DNA from: Polytrichum commune
Taxonomy: Eukaryota > Streptophyta > Polytrichopsida > Polytrichales > Polytrichaceae
Length of the DNA stretch: 64,000 bases
NCBI GenBank assembly: GCA_950295325.1
Contig: OX485803.1
Span: 11,656,001 to 11,720,000 of the forward strand
Reading direction: 5' to 3'
Every line of letters begins with the position of its first letter. Position 1 is the stretch's first letter. The position numbers were made by a program, and so were the translations under genes. The notes under the pieces were generated by a model, which saw only the letters and a list, made by a program, of their open reading frames with translations, made no database searches and was not told where the DNA came from. Positions 9,900 to 22,620 of this stretch are shown piece by piece.

Positions 9900-12660
9900 C
9901 CCTCCCCCCCCCCCCCCCCGCGGGTGCATTTCCAGGTATCAAATGATTCCTTCTTCATAGTTAGAGGGGACAAAAGGTACGTAGACAAGTTGGTGAGGCT
10001 ATTGAAGGTCTTTAGCGATGCCTTGGGATGGAGATCAACTTGGAAAAGTCATGCACCTATTGGTTTGATAAATTTACTCATAAAGCCAAGGCCATATGGC
10101 TAACATGGTATGACTGGAAGTGGGCAGAAGACTAGGCTTGTCAAAACTTCTTGGCACACCATTCAAACTTAATTTGCACACCCTGGACGTCGATCAATTT
10201 CTTTAACAAAATATCGAGGAAGCTAGACTATTGGAGCACGGTGAAACTTTCTCTAGCATGTTAGGTAGTAATTTGCAACTAGGTCTTGCTCTCCACCCTC
10301 TGGTCTTTCATCACCATTTGGGGGGCTTTAAGAAAATCGTAAGGAAAAATCTGGGTGGCAACCATGAACTACTTAATATGATAAGAGCATCCTCAGTCGG
10401 TCTAGGTAAAGCTCACTGCAAACCAAGACCTATCTTGCTTAAAATTGCTCAAAATTTAGAGGGAGTGCACCAAATCTTGCTTAAAATGGACAGATCCTCC
10501 CACACTCCCTCTAAATGTCAAAAATTTGGAGGGAGTGTGGGAGGATCTTTCCATTTTTAAGCAAGATTTGGTGCACTCCCTCTAAATTTTGAAAATGTGG
10601 TGTTTTCAATGAGGGATTTCACCTACGTCAAATTTTTACAATTCTTTTTTCTTGAGAAATATCTCACATTTATTTAGGTGTGCTTCTAATGATGGTAATT
10701 TCAGTTTCTAATTTTAGGTCAGTCAGAAGATAGGTTTTGGTTTGCAGTGAGCTTTACCTAGACCGACTGAGGATGCTCTAAGGGAATGAGCAACACACTT
10801 GCACCATGGTTAGTTGGAAAGCATGAAAAAAATGGAGGCCTCGGATTAGTTGACCTAGAGGCGGCTAAGACTAGTTTATTCTAAAAGTGGACAACTAGCG
10901 TAATAGAACCTAGGGAATCTAACCTCCAGCTCATGCCTAGGCACAGACTAGCTAAATTCAACCCACAAAGATGTAGAAGTTGGGGAGTTAGTCCTGATTG
11001 GCTTAGTAAACAACACCAAGGGTACTTAGGCTCCAAGGTTTGGGGCCACATTGATAAGACTTGTAAAATTATGGCTAAAGGCACTTACCAACTTCCTTCT
11101 TGCACCCTTATGGAACTGCTACACTTTAATGTAGGATGGTTATATGGCCTTGACCTCATCAATAATGGATTTACCTATATTAGGGCCCACAAACTTTACC
11201 GCAAATGAATCCCATGTGTGTATGACAATTGGGATAGTGAGCACCGCAACCTTCTCTCATGGGATGATGAGGCTATGCAAAGTTTTAACTCACCACAGTG
11301 GGTAATGCATTAGTCTCACTTCCAAGATGATTGATAAATGGAGGAGCCTTCTAGAACGAGAAGCAGAGGCTACTTACCTGGCCAATGGGTATGTTTTTAT
11401 TGTAACTGTGTGGAGGACCCAACTTTTATGTTACAATGTGCGGAGGACTTCATCCCCTCCTGTAGGGACCAATGCCATCTCACCTTGTATAACATGGTCA
11501 AATGCTTCACGGTTGGTACCCACTCGAGATGCCTTAGTGAGTGGTGGCAACCCATTGGGGATTTCACGGGTTTCATTCACCATGTTAAAATTATCCAAAG
11601 GAGGGCAACGAGGAGATCACTTTCTTCTACGACAAACTGGCCCTGCTTGGTTGAGATCCGGATTGATGGAGGTGGATCAAAGGGCACTGCTTCCTTAACT
11701 ATACCACATAATTTGGCAAAGACTTGGTCATCAATAGGATCCTCGAAATAACTAGAGCGGCAGACAAATGGCAAGGTTACCTTCCACGGAATTATAAGAT
11801 TTATTGGCCTCAGGTATGGGATCCAGCACACTCCAGCAAAGAAGTTGCATTCATGTGGTTTATTTGCAATGGCACAAGGTTGTCGCAGTTAATGAGTGGG
11901 GGGCACGCATTGCGCTAGCCTCCATCTCTAAGCAATGTGTTTTTTGCCTTCCTAACACAAGCGAATCGGTTAAACACAAGTTTTGGGATTGCATTCAAGC
12001 CCATAGCTTCGCAATGGGCCACCTTCATCATGCATGAATTATGCGGGGTCCAAAGTGGTAATTATGATAGTTTCCATTGGAAACAAATGTTCTTGGGTAG
12101 AGAATTCCTAAGAAGTTCGCCAAGGAAATGAAGGTTTGTCACCTCCATGGCATTACTCTTTGGACTATTTGGATTGAACGTACTGACCGGGTGTTTAACC
12201 AAGAACAATGGCATGAGTCTAAGGTCAAACACCTCATCTAGAATGACCTCATTTTGTACACCAAGGGTGGTTTAGTTTGCTAAGATTAGTGCCTATTCTG
12301 CCAAAACTATTTTTAAAGGCTTCGACCAAACTTGGGAGGCTAGGAATGTCCTTTGTAGACACGGCAATTTGAGAATTACTTGGAATTGAAAATGTCAAAG
12401 TTTGTAGGTAGTTTGGCACTTAGGTTGTTACTTGGTGGCCTAGGGGTTGTCCTTGGCTAGTGGGGTGGGGGTGGTCCTTGGTTATATGGCTCGGTGGGTT
12501 GTCCTTGGTGGGGTCCTTGTTACTCTTGGCCTCTTTGTTACTCTTTACATGGTTGTGTGGTGCATCTAAGGACTCTGCCTCCCCTTGAAGTGGGTGTGTC
12601 TTCCTTGGTTCTTTATGCATTTCGTTGGCTTGTTGGCCTTTTGTCTCACAAAACAAACAA
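9900..12660 (+). pseudogene. LINE (L1-type) remnant: RT tail, linker and zf-RVT region
   Basis: A decayed non-LTR retrotransposon reads left to right. RT residues downstream of the catalytic box appear first (NDSFFIVRGDKRYVDKLVRL, then VFSDALGW near 9940-10040). A thumb or connection-like part follows after the inserted MITE (GGLGLVDLEAAKTSL near 10830-10880). The C-terminal zinc-binding region CVFCLPNTSESVKHKFWDC lies near 11935-11995, the pattern usual after the RT of plant LINEs. Stops and frameshifts break it throughout, and the 5' half is missing. It ends at a 3' terminus TTGGCCTTTTGTCTCACAAA followed by A-rich sequence near 12630-12695. A Tourist-like MITE interrupts it at 10385-10778. 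Confidence 0.82.
10385..10778. mobile_element. Tourist-like (PIF/Harbinger) MITE with nested hairpin
   Basis: The element begins GAGCATCCTCAGTCGGTCTA and ends with its reverse complement, with inverted repeats of about 50 bp that are almost perfect. The flanks are TAA on both sides (10382-10384 and 10779-10781), the 3-bp target duplication typical of PIF/Harbinger. Inside, 10445-10598 forms a second long hairpin of about 70 bp per arm, including TTTAGAGGGAGTGCACCAAA. The insertion splits the LINE reading frame. Confidence 0.88.
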
Positions 12661-12700
12661 AGGAAAAAACTAAAAACTAAAAACTAAAAAATCTTAGTCT
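12628..12700 (+). repeat. LINE 3' terminus and A-rich tail
   Basis: TTGGCCTTTTGTCTCA followed by A-rich sequence with ACTAAAA repeats marks the 3' end of the LINE remnant. The same terminal word (TTGGCCTTYTGTCTCA) marks short insertions at 27281-27348, 35152-35220 and 35413-35457, and a diverged form sits at 20743-20770. Confidence 0.75.
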
Positions 12701-12789
12701 AGGGTGGCCAGGGACATTAAGCACATGCCTTATCCCTCACCTCTCCCCATTACTTGTCCTTTAATGTACGTATACCCAAAACCACCATT

Positions 12790-13280
12790 GGACCTTAAAC
12801 CATCACTGGGTGCAAGCATGGTAAAGTGGACCAAAAAAGTGCTCTGGTATACGAAAACCATAATTTTTTTGGTCAAAGGCCTAAAAGTAGTAGCAAAGAG
12901 TTATTTAAATTGGAATTTTTTTTATGATGACCTCTATTGTTGTGTTAAATACTCAAATGTAGAATATCAAGTTGAGATCTTCAATACTTAGCATCAAAAG
13001 TGATGCTAAAAAACAAATGGTTGAGTCTGGTTTTGGATGTAGATTTCATGACCTTAACTATTTTGAAGTTAGATTTTTTTTTATATTATTCCTTGAATTC
13101 ATTATCTACTTGAGGGCATCACCACAAAACTTTGTAAAAAACCATCAATTTAATGTAATTTTATCATATTTTAAACAAATTTTAGACAGTCACTTATTCA
13201 ATATCACCTACTTGCACGCCACTTGCACCGTCTTCTAAAATAGGTAGACTTTTCTTGGAATTCTTTTTGTCATCATAAAT
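12790..13280 (+). repeat. Dispersed repeat R1, copy A
   Basis: This block matches 53790-54250 in inverted orientation over roughly 450-500 bp. Shared landmarks include the start near GGGTGCAAGCATGG, a TTATGATGACCTC segment and AATGTAATTTTATCATAT. No coding signal or clear ends were seen, so the element class is unknown. Confidence 0.7.
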
Positions 13281-13424
13281 TGCTTGGCTTTGTAGATCAA
13301 GATGTTTTTAAAATGTCTATGGTTTATTTCTTCACAAAATACAAAGTTAGTACATAAAATTGAATCATTTTCACTTAACACTAGGCAAGGATCAGGAGTT
13401 GTCCATTTTACCGTGCTTGCAGTG

Positions 13425-13479
13425 CTATGTACCACATGCATACATTTGGAAGCAATAAATGCATGCATGTGGTACATAG
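13425..13479. repeat. Short inverted repeat (hairpin)
   Basis: CTATGTACCACATGCATAC and its near-perfect reverse complement GCATGCATGTGGTACATAG flank a short spacer. The pair would form a stem of about 23 bp. Function unknown. Confidence 0.7.
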
Positions 13480-13547
13480 TGTTGGTTTTAGATTTGGTGG
13501 TGGTTTTAGAGCATTCAACCTCCCCACTCCCCTCCCCACCTGACTTT

Positions 13548-13735
13548 AGCTAAGCCTAAAAGTTGGTTCTAAAAACACGGCCTTCACACCATCGACATTA
13601 TCTAGTGCCGGCCCTAGTTGGCAAATGGTGTGGCATGGTTTAAAAGTGGAATTTTTAAGCCTCAAGCACCGACCCTCCCATCGGTACCTAGACATGAGGC
13701 AAGAATATTGGACTTTTTAAAGTGTCGTCTCTTGC
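13548..13735 (+). repeat. Diverged dispersed repeat related to the outer ends of the Stig1 palindrome
   Basis: Starting AAGCCTAAAAGTTGGTTC, this ~185-bp block follows the same order of words as the outer parts of both palindrome arms (27530-27715 on the minus strand and 37165-37440 on the plus strand). Shared words include GCATGGTTTAAAA, ACCGACCCT/CCGACCCTGCC and GACATGAGGCAAGAAT. It is clearly more diverged than the two arms are from each other. Confidence 0.72.
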
Positions 13736-13741
13736 CCTTAT

Positions 13742-13994
13742 CACTATATTCGTTAATTTGAGACTTTCTCTTGTCTCAAATTAATATATGGACCACAACA
13801 ACATGGTCTAATGTTTGGGTCGTCCTACCTAAACCATCTTGATATGAGTTCTTAATTGGGTTCTTGATATGAACACCCGCTTCAAAGTATTTGCATCTTA
13901 CAACATTCTCCAATATTCGTGTGATTTTATCCATGTTCTTATATTTGTAACTGTCTCAAAATGCCGAAAAAGTCTCAAATTAACGAATATAGTG
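13742..13994. mobile_element. Small MITE with CACTA...TAGTG ends
   Basis: The ends are perfect 26-bp inverted repeats beginning CACTATATTCGTTAATTTGA. The termini spell CACTA and TAGTG, as in CACTA (En/Spm) elements, but a clear 3-bp target duplication is not visible (AT flanks both ends). No coding capacity was seen. The class is therefore only suggested. Confidence 0.7.
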
Positions 13995-16491
13995 ATCCTT
14001 GTGATTGGTTGCTTTTTAGTCTTAGTTATAAGGGCACGAGGAGCTTCATTAACAAAAACTGATGGTAAGATAGATGAGTAGTAAGGGATTTGGGGATGGG
14101 ACAAAAACTATCCAACATTTATTGCTTGGTAGATAAAACCATGAACATGTGTGAAAGCTACTTAACTAAAACCTACTCAAAAATCTCTGGAGCAAGTTCT
14201 TGTAGGTGCATTGGGATAGGTAGATGCCTCCCCTATAACCGAGGGAGCTTTACCTGGTTTTTAGGAATGACTTTGGTTATTTGGTAAAGACAGGTGGGGA
14301 GGGGCATCAATAAGTTAAAGCGTGTGATGAGGAGAGGAATATACACTCATAATGTTAGTTCTCTGCAGACATTTTCACCACATTAATATTAATCCGTAAA
14401 TCCTCTCGTCACCACATAATGAATGTTTGCTAAATCTTAATGGTAGCAGTGTTAGCCTGCTGGCTTTGGTGTTTATGGACAAAGTCCAGTGACCAAGATA
14501 GTCAATCGCCAAGTGATTGCAGACTTGTAGACTTGCAAGCAAGCTTAATTGTTGTCGGTTTCAAGCAAATCTGCACCAATTTCGAGCAAAGAACCCAAGA
14601 TGGGTTGCATGATTCTCATGTGTTTGCTGACACAGGGTTGGTTGTGCATCACAATGCCTAGAGTGTGCACCCAGTCTGGACATACAGATTCATGCCGAAC
14701 ATGGGCGATGTGAAAGATTGTGAAGCTCAATGTTGTGGACACTCTTCCCTCGACACTTGGACACTGCGTGGTTCGTATGGAGCAATTTCGTTGTGCAGCG
14801 TTCGCATTAGGACTGCTGCGGATTTCACATGAGTACCATTAAAAACCAGGCTGGAGCTTGTGAAATCAGTTGAACCCTCCGGATCACCACATTGCTGCTA
14901 ACGTAAACAACACTGAAAACACCAAGGCTCAACCTTGTGCACAGGCCAAAATTGTTGCCCAAACTACTTCATTATAAGGGTGCAGAGTTACTCATGAGAT
15001 GCCTTCCTCTTCGTTTCAAGGTGCTTCTTGAGCAGGCCTTTCAATCCCGAATTGCCTCTCCACTAAATTTAGAGAATGTCCAAGTTTGGAATCTGATCAG
15101 AAAAAGGCTGCAAGGGTAGTCCATCTCTCATGTAGTCATGTCACGTCTATCAGGTCCTATTATATGATCGTAATGTCCTAGAGCACTCCTTGTTTTTACT
15201 TCGGTAGACTGTAAATGTATTTGATTATGAGCAATTTAACCACAAGGTTACGATAATTACCAACTTGTCCTGGCCCATCCTTCAATGGCCACGTTCTACT
15301 TATAGCTGGATTGTCCTGGCTCATCCTTCAATGGCCAACTTTTAGCTCTAGACACGGCACAGTAGTAGGGCTGTGCTGCCGGAGCCTCCTCATGGTGTCT
15401 ACTGTTATAGAAGTTGGTAGGGCTGGAGCTTCAAAGATTTGTTCACTTGTGATTTGTTCACCTTCCCAATGGATGGATTTCCGTACGTAGGTACCACAAA
15501 GCTCTGCCAAAAGCTCCAGCCTAGAACTAGAGTGGATGACCATTTGATTTGATTTAAGTTCAGAGACATTGGATGGATGGATTTATGTCTGTAGAGTTTC
15601 CGTAGAAAAACAAAGCTCTAGCCTAGGACTAGGATGGATGACCACCGGATTTCTGTACATGACCTCTGACCTCGGTGGTACACTAAGTACTCCTATTAGT
15701 GTGGGTGGAAAATTAGCGTGCAAATAATCAGTGTGGGTCATACTAATTTCTAGTCGAGATAGAAATAACACAGGTCCAAGACCTATGGCCTTCCCCTAAG
15801 TTTGTGGTGAAATTTTTAACCAACACATTGAATATTAATTATAAAACATAAGTAGCACATAATAAAATAATCACGCACATTAATTTTCTAGAAAACAAGT
15901 AACATAGCCCATGCTAATTTTCTAGTAAGAATTTACCGTGATCGAGAATGACTCTGGGCCATATAAATTCTCACTATGAGAATTAGAGTGGGTTCTAGAG
16001 AACCACTGTGGGCCACAGTAATAGGACTATATAGTGTAGTTGTGGTTGGGTAATTCTCTTGAGATGGCACTCGACGGTAGACTTTTTCCATGCAAGTTAG
16101 TAAGTCCAAGTAACAAGTCTAAGAACTTCATCAGAATTTTATTGTATGAATTATGGCATTACAATGTAACTCTCTTCTGCATAAAAAGTTAAACTTTGTT
16201 CCCTTGGGTACTAAAACTACATTTTGCTCTTGCAGAGAGATGTAGTTACATGACTCCACCGACCTTCTCCACGAAAGCAGAAGATTCTGATTATCGCTGC
16301 AGCAGAATGCGGCAGTACTGGAGCACGCTAACTTATTATCTTATTAATCTGAACCTGAAATCAAACTTCCTCGATCAACACCAGCCAACAAGTTACAGCT
16401 CCACAAGTGGGGCACAAGTCCTACAGATAGTAATGAAGCAGGTTGTCGACAGATGTGCGTTAATCACCTGCAGTTAGATTAAAATTATGGC
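13995..16491. other. No recognisable gene; short tandem duplication at 15265-15350
   Basis: This stretch is more balanced in composition than its neighbours, with several short open segments (14440-14661, 14937-15119, 16196-16477). None shows a domain I recognise or splice-linked continuity. At 15265-15350 a ~46-bp unit carrying TGTCCTGGCCCATCCTTCAA is repeated twice. Old host-gene fragments cannot be excluded. Confidence 0.45.
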
Positions 16492-16577
16492 TGGGACGAA
16501 CCAACCCGTACACTTGTTCCTTGGAGGCAAGGGTTTACGCATCCAACAAGGAACAAGTGTATGGGTGTGTTCGCCCA
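16492..16577. repeat. Compact hairpin repeat, copy B (inverted relative to copy A)
   Basis: The two arms of this 86-bp unit pair over about 30 bp, with GAACCAACCCGTACACTTG on one side and CAAGTGTATGGGTGTGTTC on the other. Its reverse complement matches copy A at 802-890, including the loop. In this copy the stem is the more perfect one. Confidence 0.75.
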
Positions 16578-19547
16578 AATCCCAAATTATCTCCCTAGAG
16601 TTGTGCTTCCCTGGCTTGCTGCATTCAGTATGTACTCTAGCCCATTTTAGAAACCCACCTTTTCAGGCTAATCACAAAAGACTTAGCACCATGATCATGG
16701 GTGTGAAGCTCGATGTCTGCAGCTTAGTAATGACGATATTATCACTCATGGAGGCTTTGAACTTCGAGCAAGCTGAGGTCGTCATGGAGGGCCAGCCACA
16801 CATAAGTTTGCACTTTGAACTTTTACAATCTGCTGGGATGTTCTAAAGTGCACACATAGCGATGGGGCGAACTGTAGCAGCAGCATCTTCGGGTTTCGGA
16901 GCACCGCCGAGCGGCCCGATGGTAGTTAAAGTGCCAGCTGGCACCTATACAAATGGCAAGTGGGTAAAGGGGCCCTGCAAAGTCTCTCATTTTAGAGGGC
17001 ACAACGTGATAAAACAGAATGCTCATTATTGTTTGAGGTGTATATGTGTGTGTATATGTATATATATCTGTGTGTGTGTGAGGTCTAGTATGTGTCCAAG
17101 ATGGCTATAAGTAACCATTATCTTGAATTTATACGTAAAATTGGACATATTTGGACATATTCCAGCATTCATGATCCACATATTTCGCAGTTTTAAGAGT
17201 TCAGAGCGACATAATCTCAAATTCTAATACAATTTGGAAAGAAAATGGAGAAAAGTGGAGGGTTATTTCCGGTTAAGATTTGAGATAAGGATTTTGCAAA
17301 GATTCCCCAGGTAGTCTACAAATCGAGGATGTACGTCGAGGATGTACTACAGTACAGGAATGCTGAACGTCCTAAACAGAGGTGTCGACGAGCTTCAAGA
17401 CAGGGGTTCTTCTTGGAGGGTCAATTAATTACATCTTGCTCTTCCAATGTGGCAATGTTGATGCAATCAACACATCTGGTGTCGGCAATGCGGGCCCCTC
17501 TCTTTCAAGTTTAGATCCTCTTCCACTGCAAAAGTGATAAGAAATCAACATACAATCCACATTTCCATCTCACTGCCATCAAATTGCTACTGTGGTGCCA
17601 TTCTCCACATATTAGAAGTCCAACCTTCAACATGGATCATTTAAATTACATTGCAACTAGTAAATTGGTAGAACCATTGCATCCAAAGGTCTAGAATTGG
17701 ACTCACTTGTAGAAATGCGGCAGTGTGGTATTGTTCAATTACCGGATACCGAGCTCCTTTCTTGCTTAAAGCTAACTTTTAATTACAGATATTAACGCAA
17801 TTCATGCAAGAAGTCTTGTATTTTATTCTAGTTCAAGAAAGTCATGTTGTCTTTGGAAAGAGGAATGTATAGGAATACAATAATGTCTTTTACACTAAAA
17901 TTTGAAGGAAATTTTAACACGGGGTGGGGGGAGGGTGAGGGCAAGCCACCAAGTTTTTGAAGGTGTATATTTGAATTATTATCACCATTTGTTTGAATAT
18001 TCGAGATTTTTTTTGTCTTAATTGGTTGGCATGGTCTTTTCTTGGGGGTTGGGGGTTTAAGGTTACACACAAGGAGGGGTTCAATGACTTTAGCAAAAAT
18101 TCAAGTTCTCAATTCACTTTAGGACCCCACTATTTTATTTGATAAGTTACGATCCAAAATGTTCTTTCTTTTTCTCAAGATATAAATGCACAAAGAAAGC
18201 CCCTAGGTGGTTTGAAATTAATGGAATTGCCCCTAATAACTTGAATTTAGGTATTTCTATACTTATAATAAGTTCAAACTCAATAGACATGCAATTTTTG
18301 GACATGTGAACACTTGTGCCATTGTGTAGGTGATTGTAAACTAGAGGGTTGTGAGCATGATGTATGCAAACATTTGGTACCATAGTAGAAATATTAAACC
18401 AAGCGTGCAACAATAATTTAATCCAGAATTGGCCAAATACTAGTTTTGTCTATGATATGGGACTTGTGTACCCGGAGTTTGGTTGGATGGGTAATAATAA
18501 TGGGGCATTCTGAAATTCAAAAAGAGTTTTAATACCCATGTACAGTGAATAGATCAAATTATGAGCAACTCTTGAAAATTTTCGAAGCCAACTCCTAGAT
18601 TGTTAGACCATGGACTCATTGTGCTTTGTCCTTACTAATCTGGAAGACAAAGTTCTTGAAAAATGTTATATTGATAATAGTGTCCCTATACAACCCCTCA
18701 ACACAACATGAGAGTGCCAGCTTTGAAAAAGAAAGCATTGTGTATGCAAATCTCAAACCTGACACCATTAGAAACACCCCCTGAAAAAAATCAAAAGATA
18801 ATCCTAGTAGTGATAGCATGTTGGATACACATACCTACTCCTAGCTTGAAAATTGCAAATGGGGTCCAAAACCATTTGCATTATTATTGCAATCGCCATT
18901 ATAAGGAATTGTGTCGTTTCCCAACAACTACCACGGGAAGTGTGGTAAACATATGCCCTTTATAAGTTTGTTGTTCATTCATCCTTATTTAACCTCAAGA
19001 AGCTATTCTGGGGTCTTTGACCCGCTCCCTTGGCATGTGCTACAAATTGCTAACATTAGTCACATCCTTATATTGAAATATCTTATATATTCTCCAAGGT
19101 TGCAGGCTATGGCACTCTTCTAACCTGGCAAGCTCCAAGTACGACTGCTTGATATGAATTCTAGAACTATTTTAACATTTTAGTGTCTTCACAGGAAGCC
19201 GTAAAGAAGCGCTGAAGTGACCACCTTCCGTGGTGGGTAAAAAACCCTACCCATGTCATCCGTTATTCACATCAATTCTTTGCTACTTTTATCTATTTCC
19301 CCTCATCTTTAAACTTTTGATTTTAAGAAAGACACATTCACTTGGCACCATTTATCCACTTCTACAGCCATGCAACTGTATTTCAGCTTTTGGAGGAAGA
19401 GAATGCCCAGCCAATGTTCAAAAATGAAGTGCTCACATGCATTTCAAATTGAAGGGCACCAAAATAAACACATTTCACATTAATATTTTCTATTTGTCAA
19501 TGCCCTTAACAAAAAATAATTATATTATTATCTTAACTTGTCGACAT
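16578..19547. other. No supported gene; TG/TA microsatellite near 17035-17085
   Basis: Short open segments at 16487-16846 and 16862-17014 are not recognised. The second has a GC-richer start (MGRTVAAASSGFGAPPSG) and could be a decayed exon. A GTGTGTATATGT-type microsatellite lies at 17035-17085. The remaining sequence to 19547 is AT-rich with scattered stops, and no element ends were identified. Confidence 0.4.
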
Positions 19548-20159
19548 CTCGGGGAGTCACTCTCTCTTACATTAATGCATACACGTGTGCTCATGACCTA
19601 TTTATCGGGGGGTTATTTATCTTGCAGAAAAGATTACAAGGTATGGTATTTTCAAAATAAAGGTAAATGCATGTATTTTAATACACACTATTAGTATTTA
19701 TAAATTTTTGGGGGAATCATTTTAAAATATCCTATTTTACTTAATATACTGCCAAAGAAAATTGAAAAAAGATTGCAATTCAAACAAAGCGTTGAAATTT
19801 CCCCTCCTGGCACATAGATAAAGAACATTAACTCCACATTGGATATGTTGGTTTGTAACGTTCAAGCTAACCAACTTGTGCTTTTCCAACATAAAATTAC
19901 CTCTTTTCATCCACTAGCATAGACCCTACTCTAGACCCGCTACCCCTAGTAATTGTTTCCACGTTATTTTACATGTACTGAATAGATAAAAGAGGCCATT
20001 ATATGTGATGGTATTTACATGTAACATGTTTCATTATTTTTAAACCCCCTATATTATATGTACATATTTTGCAAAATTTATCTACAATGAATATATTAGA
20101 CCTTATTTTTTATCGCACGTTGTGTCTACGATTTTCACCAATGACCCCCCCCCCGCGAG
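19548..20159. mobile_element. Non-autonomous element (hAT-like by 8-bp TSD), long form
   Basis: The left end CTCGGGGAGTCACTCTCTCT and the right end ...ATGACCCCCCCCCGCGAG form imperfect terminal inverted repeats. The flanks GTCGACAT (19540-19547) and GTCAACAT (20160-20167) match at 7 of 8 positions. Internal blocks 19560-19680 and 19990-20145 match the 286-bp element at 54641-54926 in the same order, with about 300 bp of extra central sequence here. No protein is encoded. Confidence 0.78.
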
Positions 20160-20167
20160 GTCAACAT

Positions 20168-20838
20168 GGTACAGTGACTTTAAAAACAACAATTTATATG
20201 CCAAATATGACATAATTTGATTACGTAACTATGAGACATTGTTAATATGAAACTACTTACAAGAGTCCACTTTTAGAGATTAAAGCCTACAATTCTTTAT
20301 TGTTTTTCATATGACACCTCATGAAGCTTGCCATTTTCTATAATACAACACCCAACAATATATTGTGATGAGGAGAGGAATTATTGTTTACAAGCATACC
20401 TCTCATCCATCCAAATACAACAAAACTCTAAAATAATTTGCATCCCAAAGATTTTCCTTTTTTAGAGTTATTTGACCCCAAATTAATCTACTCAAGGTCA
20501 TATGAGTTGAATAAGCAACAAAGCTATACTAGGTTAAGGTTTTATGTTGAATGGACAAGAGGTACACTCATATACGATAATTTCCTCTCTCCTATTCCGA
20601 GGGCTGCCATGGAGCCCAATAGCTTCACCTTACTTACAAATGTAGCAACATGCATATGATTATCGTTCCTAAGAAGTGTAGCATACCATACTTGTTTTTT
20701 ACTATCCTTCCTAAGGGTCAAGCCACCCCTAGCCTACCCTCCCCTTTGGCATTGTGTCTCAAACAAAAACACATGAAAAACAAAGATGAAAAAAAAATAT
20801 TAAAAAAACTCCAAGCTTAGGCCACCTATTGCTGATAG
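20168..20838. other. No gene; diverged LINE tail near 20743-20815
   Basis: The stretch is AT-rich. Near 20743 the word TTGGCATTGTGTCTCA is followed by A-rich sequence, a diverged form of the LINE terminus found at 12628. The open segment at 20438-20659 is not recognised. Confidence 0.4.
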
Positions 20839-20989
20839 GGCTTAGATGGGTGACTGTATGTGTATAGTGCCTCGGATTCCTGCTGAGCAAGTGATGGGTG
20901 GTAGTGTTTCCCAACCTTGTTGAGATAAGAGTGGGAGAAGGACCACATATTTGTTTGGTTTGCAAACGGTGGCCTCTATTGGGAACCTT

Positions 20990-22620
20990 TCATTATAATA
21001 TGTAGATTCAAATATTTGTATTTTGAGGTTGGGGGTTTGGTGTAAAAGGGGGATGGACAAAGGGAGGTGCACCTATGACGCACAACATGCCCAACCTTAG
21101 TTTGGCATGGCATTGGGACCAGGGAAGGTAGCATGTGCATGGTAGGAGCCATGAGGGAATGGTGTTATCCGGTGTTTTATTGTTGATTTTCCCCGTCATT
21201 AATGAGTGTAAAATATCTTCATGTACAACTTTGTTATGTAGGTTGGTATGTAGGTTATTTATATGTTTGTTTTTACAACATGCTAAGAGGTGTAAACATT
21301 TATTGTTTTGGCGGGATGGGCATAGATTGCAGAGTAGGGATGTTTTGTTGGAGGATGTGTTTCCTACGGTAGTTACCTAAGTAGTGACCAAATCTAAATT
21401 TAAGGGTTTGTAGGATTTGCGTAGCGGTGATGCAAGGGGTGTCCCACTTTAGGTGGATGTCGGTGTTGGAGAGCCATTCATTGACATTTGGTATTGTGTT
21501 CTTACTCTGTGTAATATGTGTGCTTAGGTATTCATGTTCAATGTACCTTTTGAGGTTCTAGATCAAACAATCGTGTTGTGTTCACGTTAGGGGAATGGAG
21601 GGCAAGTATGGAATTTGGTGTCCGACGAGATGGTAGGCATACACATACACATTTGCAGATAGCCTACATACACTAATATACATTAGTTATTAGTGTGTTC
21701 CACAACTAGTAGCAATGCATATAATTCCACGCAAGGATGTTTTGGTATCTAGGTAGGTGCATGAAGATATTGGTTTGAAGTGGGCCATTGAAAACCCCAA
21801 CATTTGCGATGTTTCCATTACCTTCACCATCCAAAGGTGTGAACGAGCCATCCTTATAGTACGATTGTATATGGGGATATCTTAAGGGTAGAATATTTGT
21901 TGTGGAGTAGAGGAGGGGGGGGGTATAGGAGGTGAGGAATGTGTTGGGAGTTGTTGTAGACATGTGGTTATTTGCGAGGTATGAAGGTTATGGGATATGG
22001 AGGTGAAGAGAGATTCTTTGTTGTTGTAGTATGATGGGAGGGATGAAGACGTAGGGTCTTGCATGGTGAGGGGAGGAATGGTTAGTATAAGGGTAACATT
22101 GGTTTGTTTGAGTGAGTTGATATGGTGGTTGGACCAATTATCATGGATAATGATTATGACTATAGTGGAATTAAGTATGTTGTGGTCTACAAGTTTTGCC
22201 CATTTAAAGCTTTTGGGAAGGAGGTCTATGTTCATTATGTGGGCTAGTTTACCTGCCCATTGGATAGAGAAGGTGGGGCCCAATGAACTGAATATTATGT
22301 GTTGTTCGTGTGGGGAGTGGTATTGTGTGAGGTTTGTAAGGTATGTGAGGGGGCTCAAGAAGTAGCAACCTATGAGTTGGAAGGTTTGTATGAGTTTGTT
22401 GAGTATATGTGTTCATAAACCTATGAGTTGGAAGGTTTGTATGGTGGTTGCGTAGTGGCGTGATGCTAGGGGGTGTTTTTCTTGGTAGTGGAATTATATA
22501 GCAATTTATAAGAAGTAACATTTTGTGGTGAAGTCTTGGATAGGTGAGGGGGTGATATAGTTGGGGTTGGAAGGTATGATGAGTACCTTTCCCATAGCTA
22601 ACATAGTCTTTCAAGGGTAA
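20990..22620 (-). pseudogene. LINE C-terminal remnant with RNase H and Cys/His segment
   Basis: On the minus strand an RNase H-like start is visible as YKDGSFTPLDGEGNGN near 21835-21885, with an Asp-Gly-Ser core as in RNase H domains of some non-LTR retroelements. It is followed by LPRYQNILAWNYMH. Upstream (21960-22350) is Thr/Ile/Pro-rich linker sequence. Downstream, near 21190-21330, a CNLC...HLLACC pattern precedes NKVVHE and NTIPSWLLPCTCYLP, like the Cys/His region after RNase H in such elements. The frame changes several times and stops are present, so it is dead. A ~54-bp direct repeat occurs at about 22365-22445. The assignment rests on motif order only. Confidence 0.5.

Noticed and set aside
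22249-22614. Independent Pro/Thr/His-rich host gene on the minus strand
   Set aside because: It lies directly upstream of the RNase H-like and Cys/His segments on the same strand and is better explained as linker sequence of the LINE remnant.
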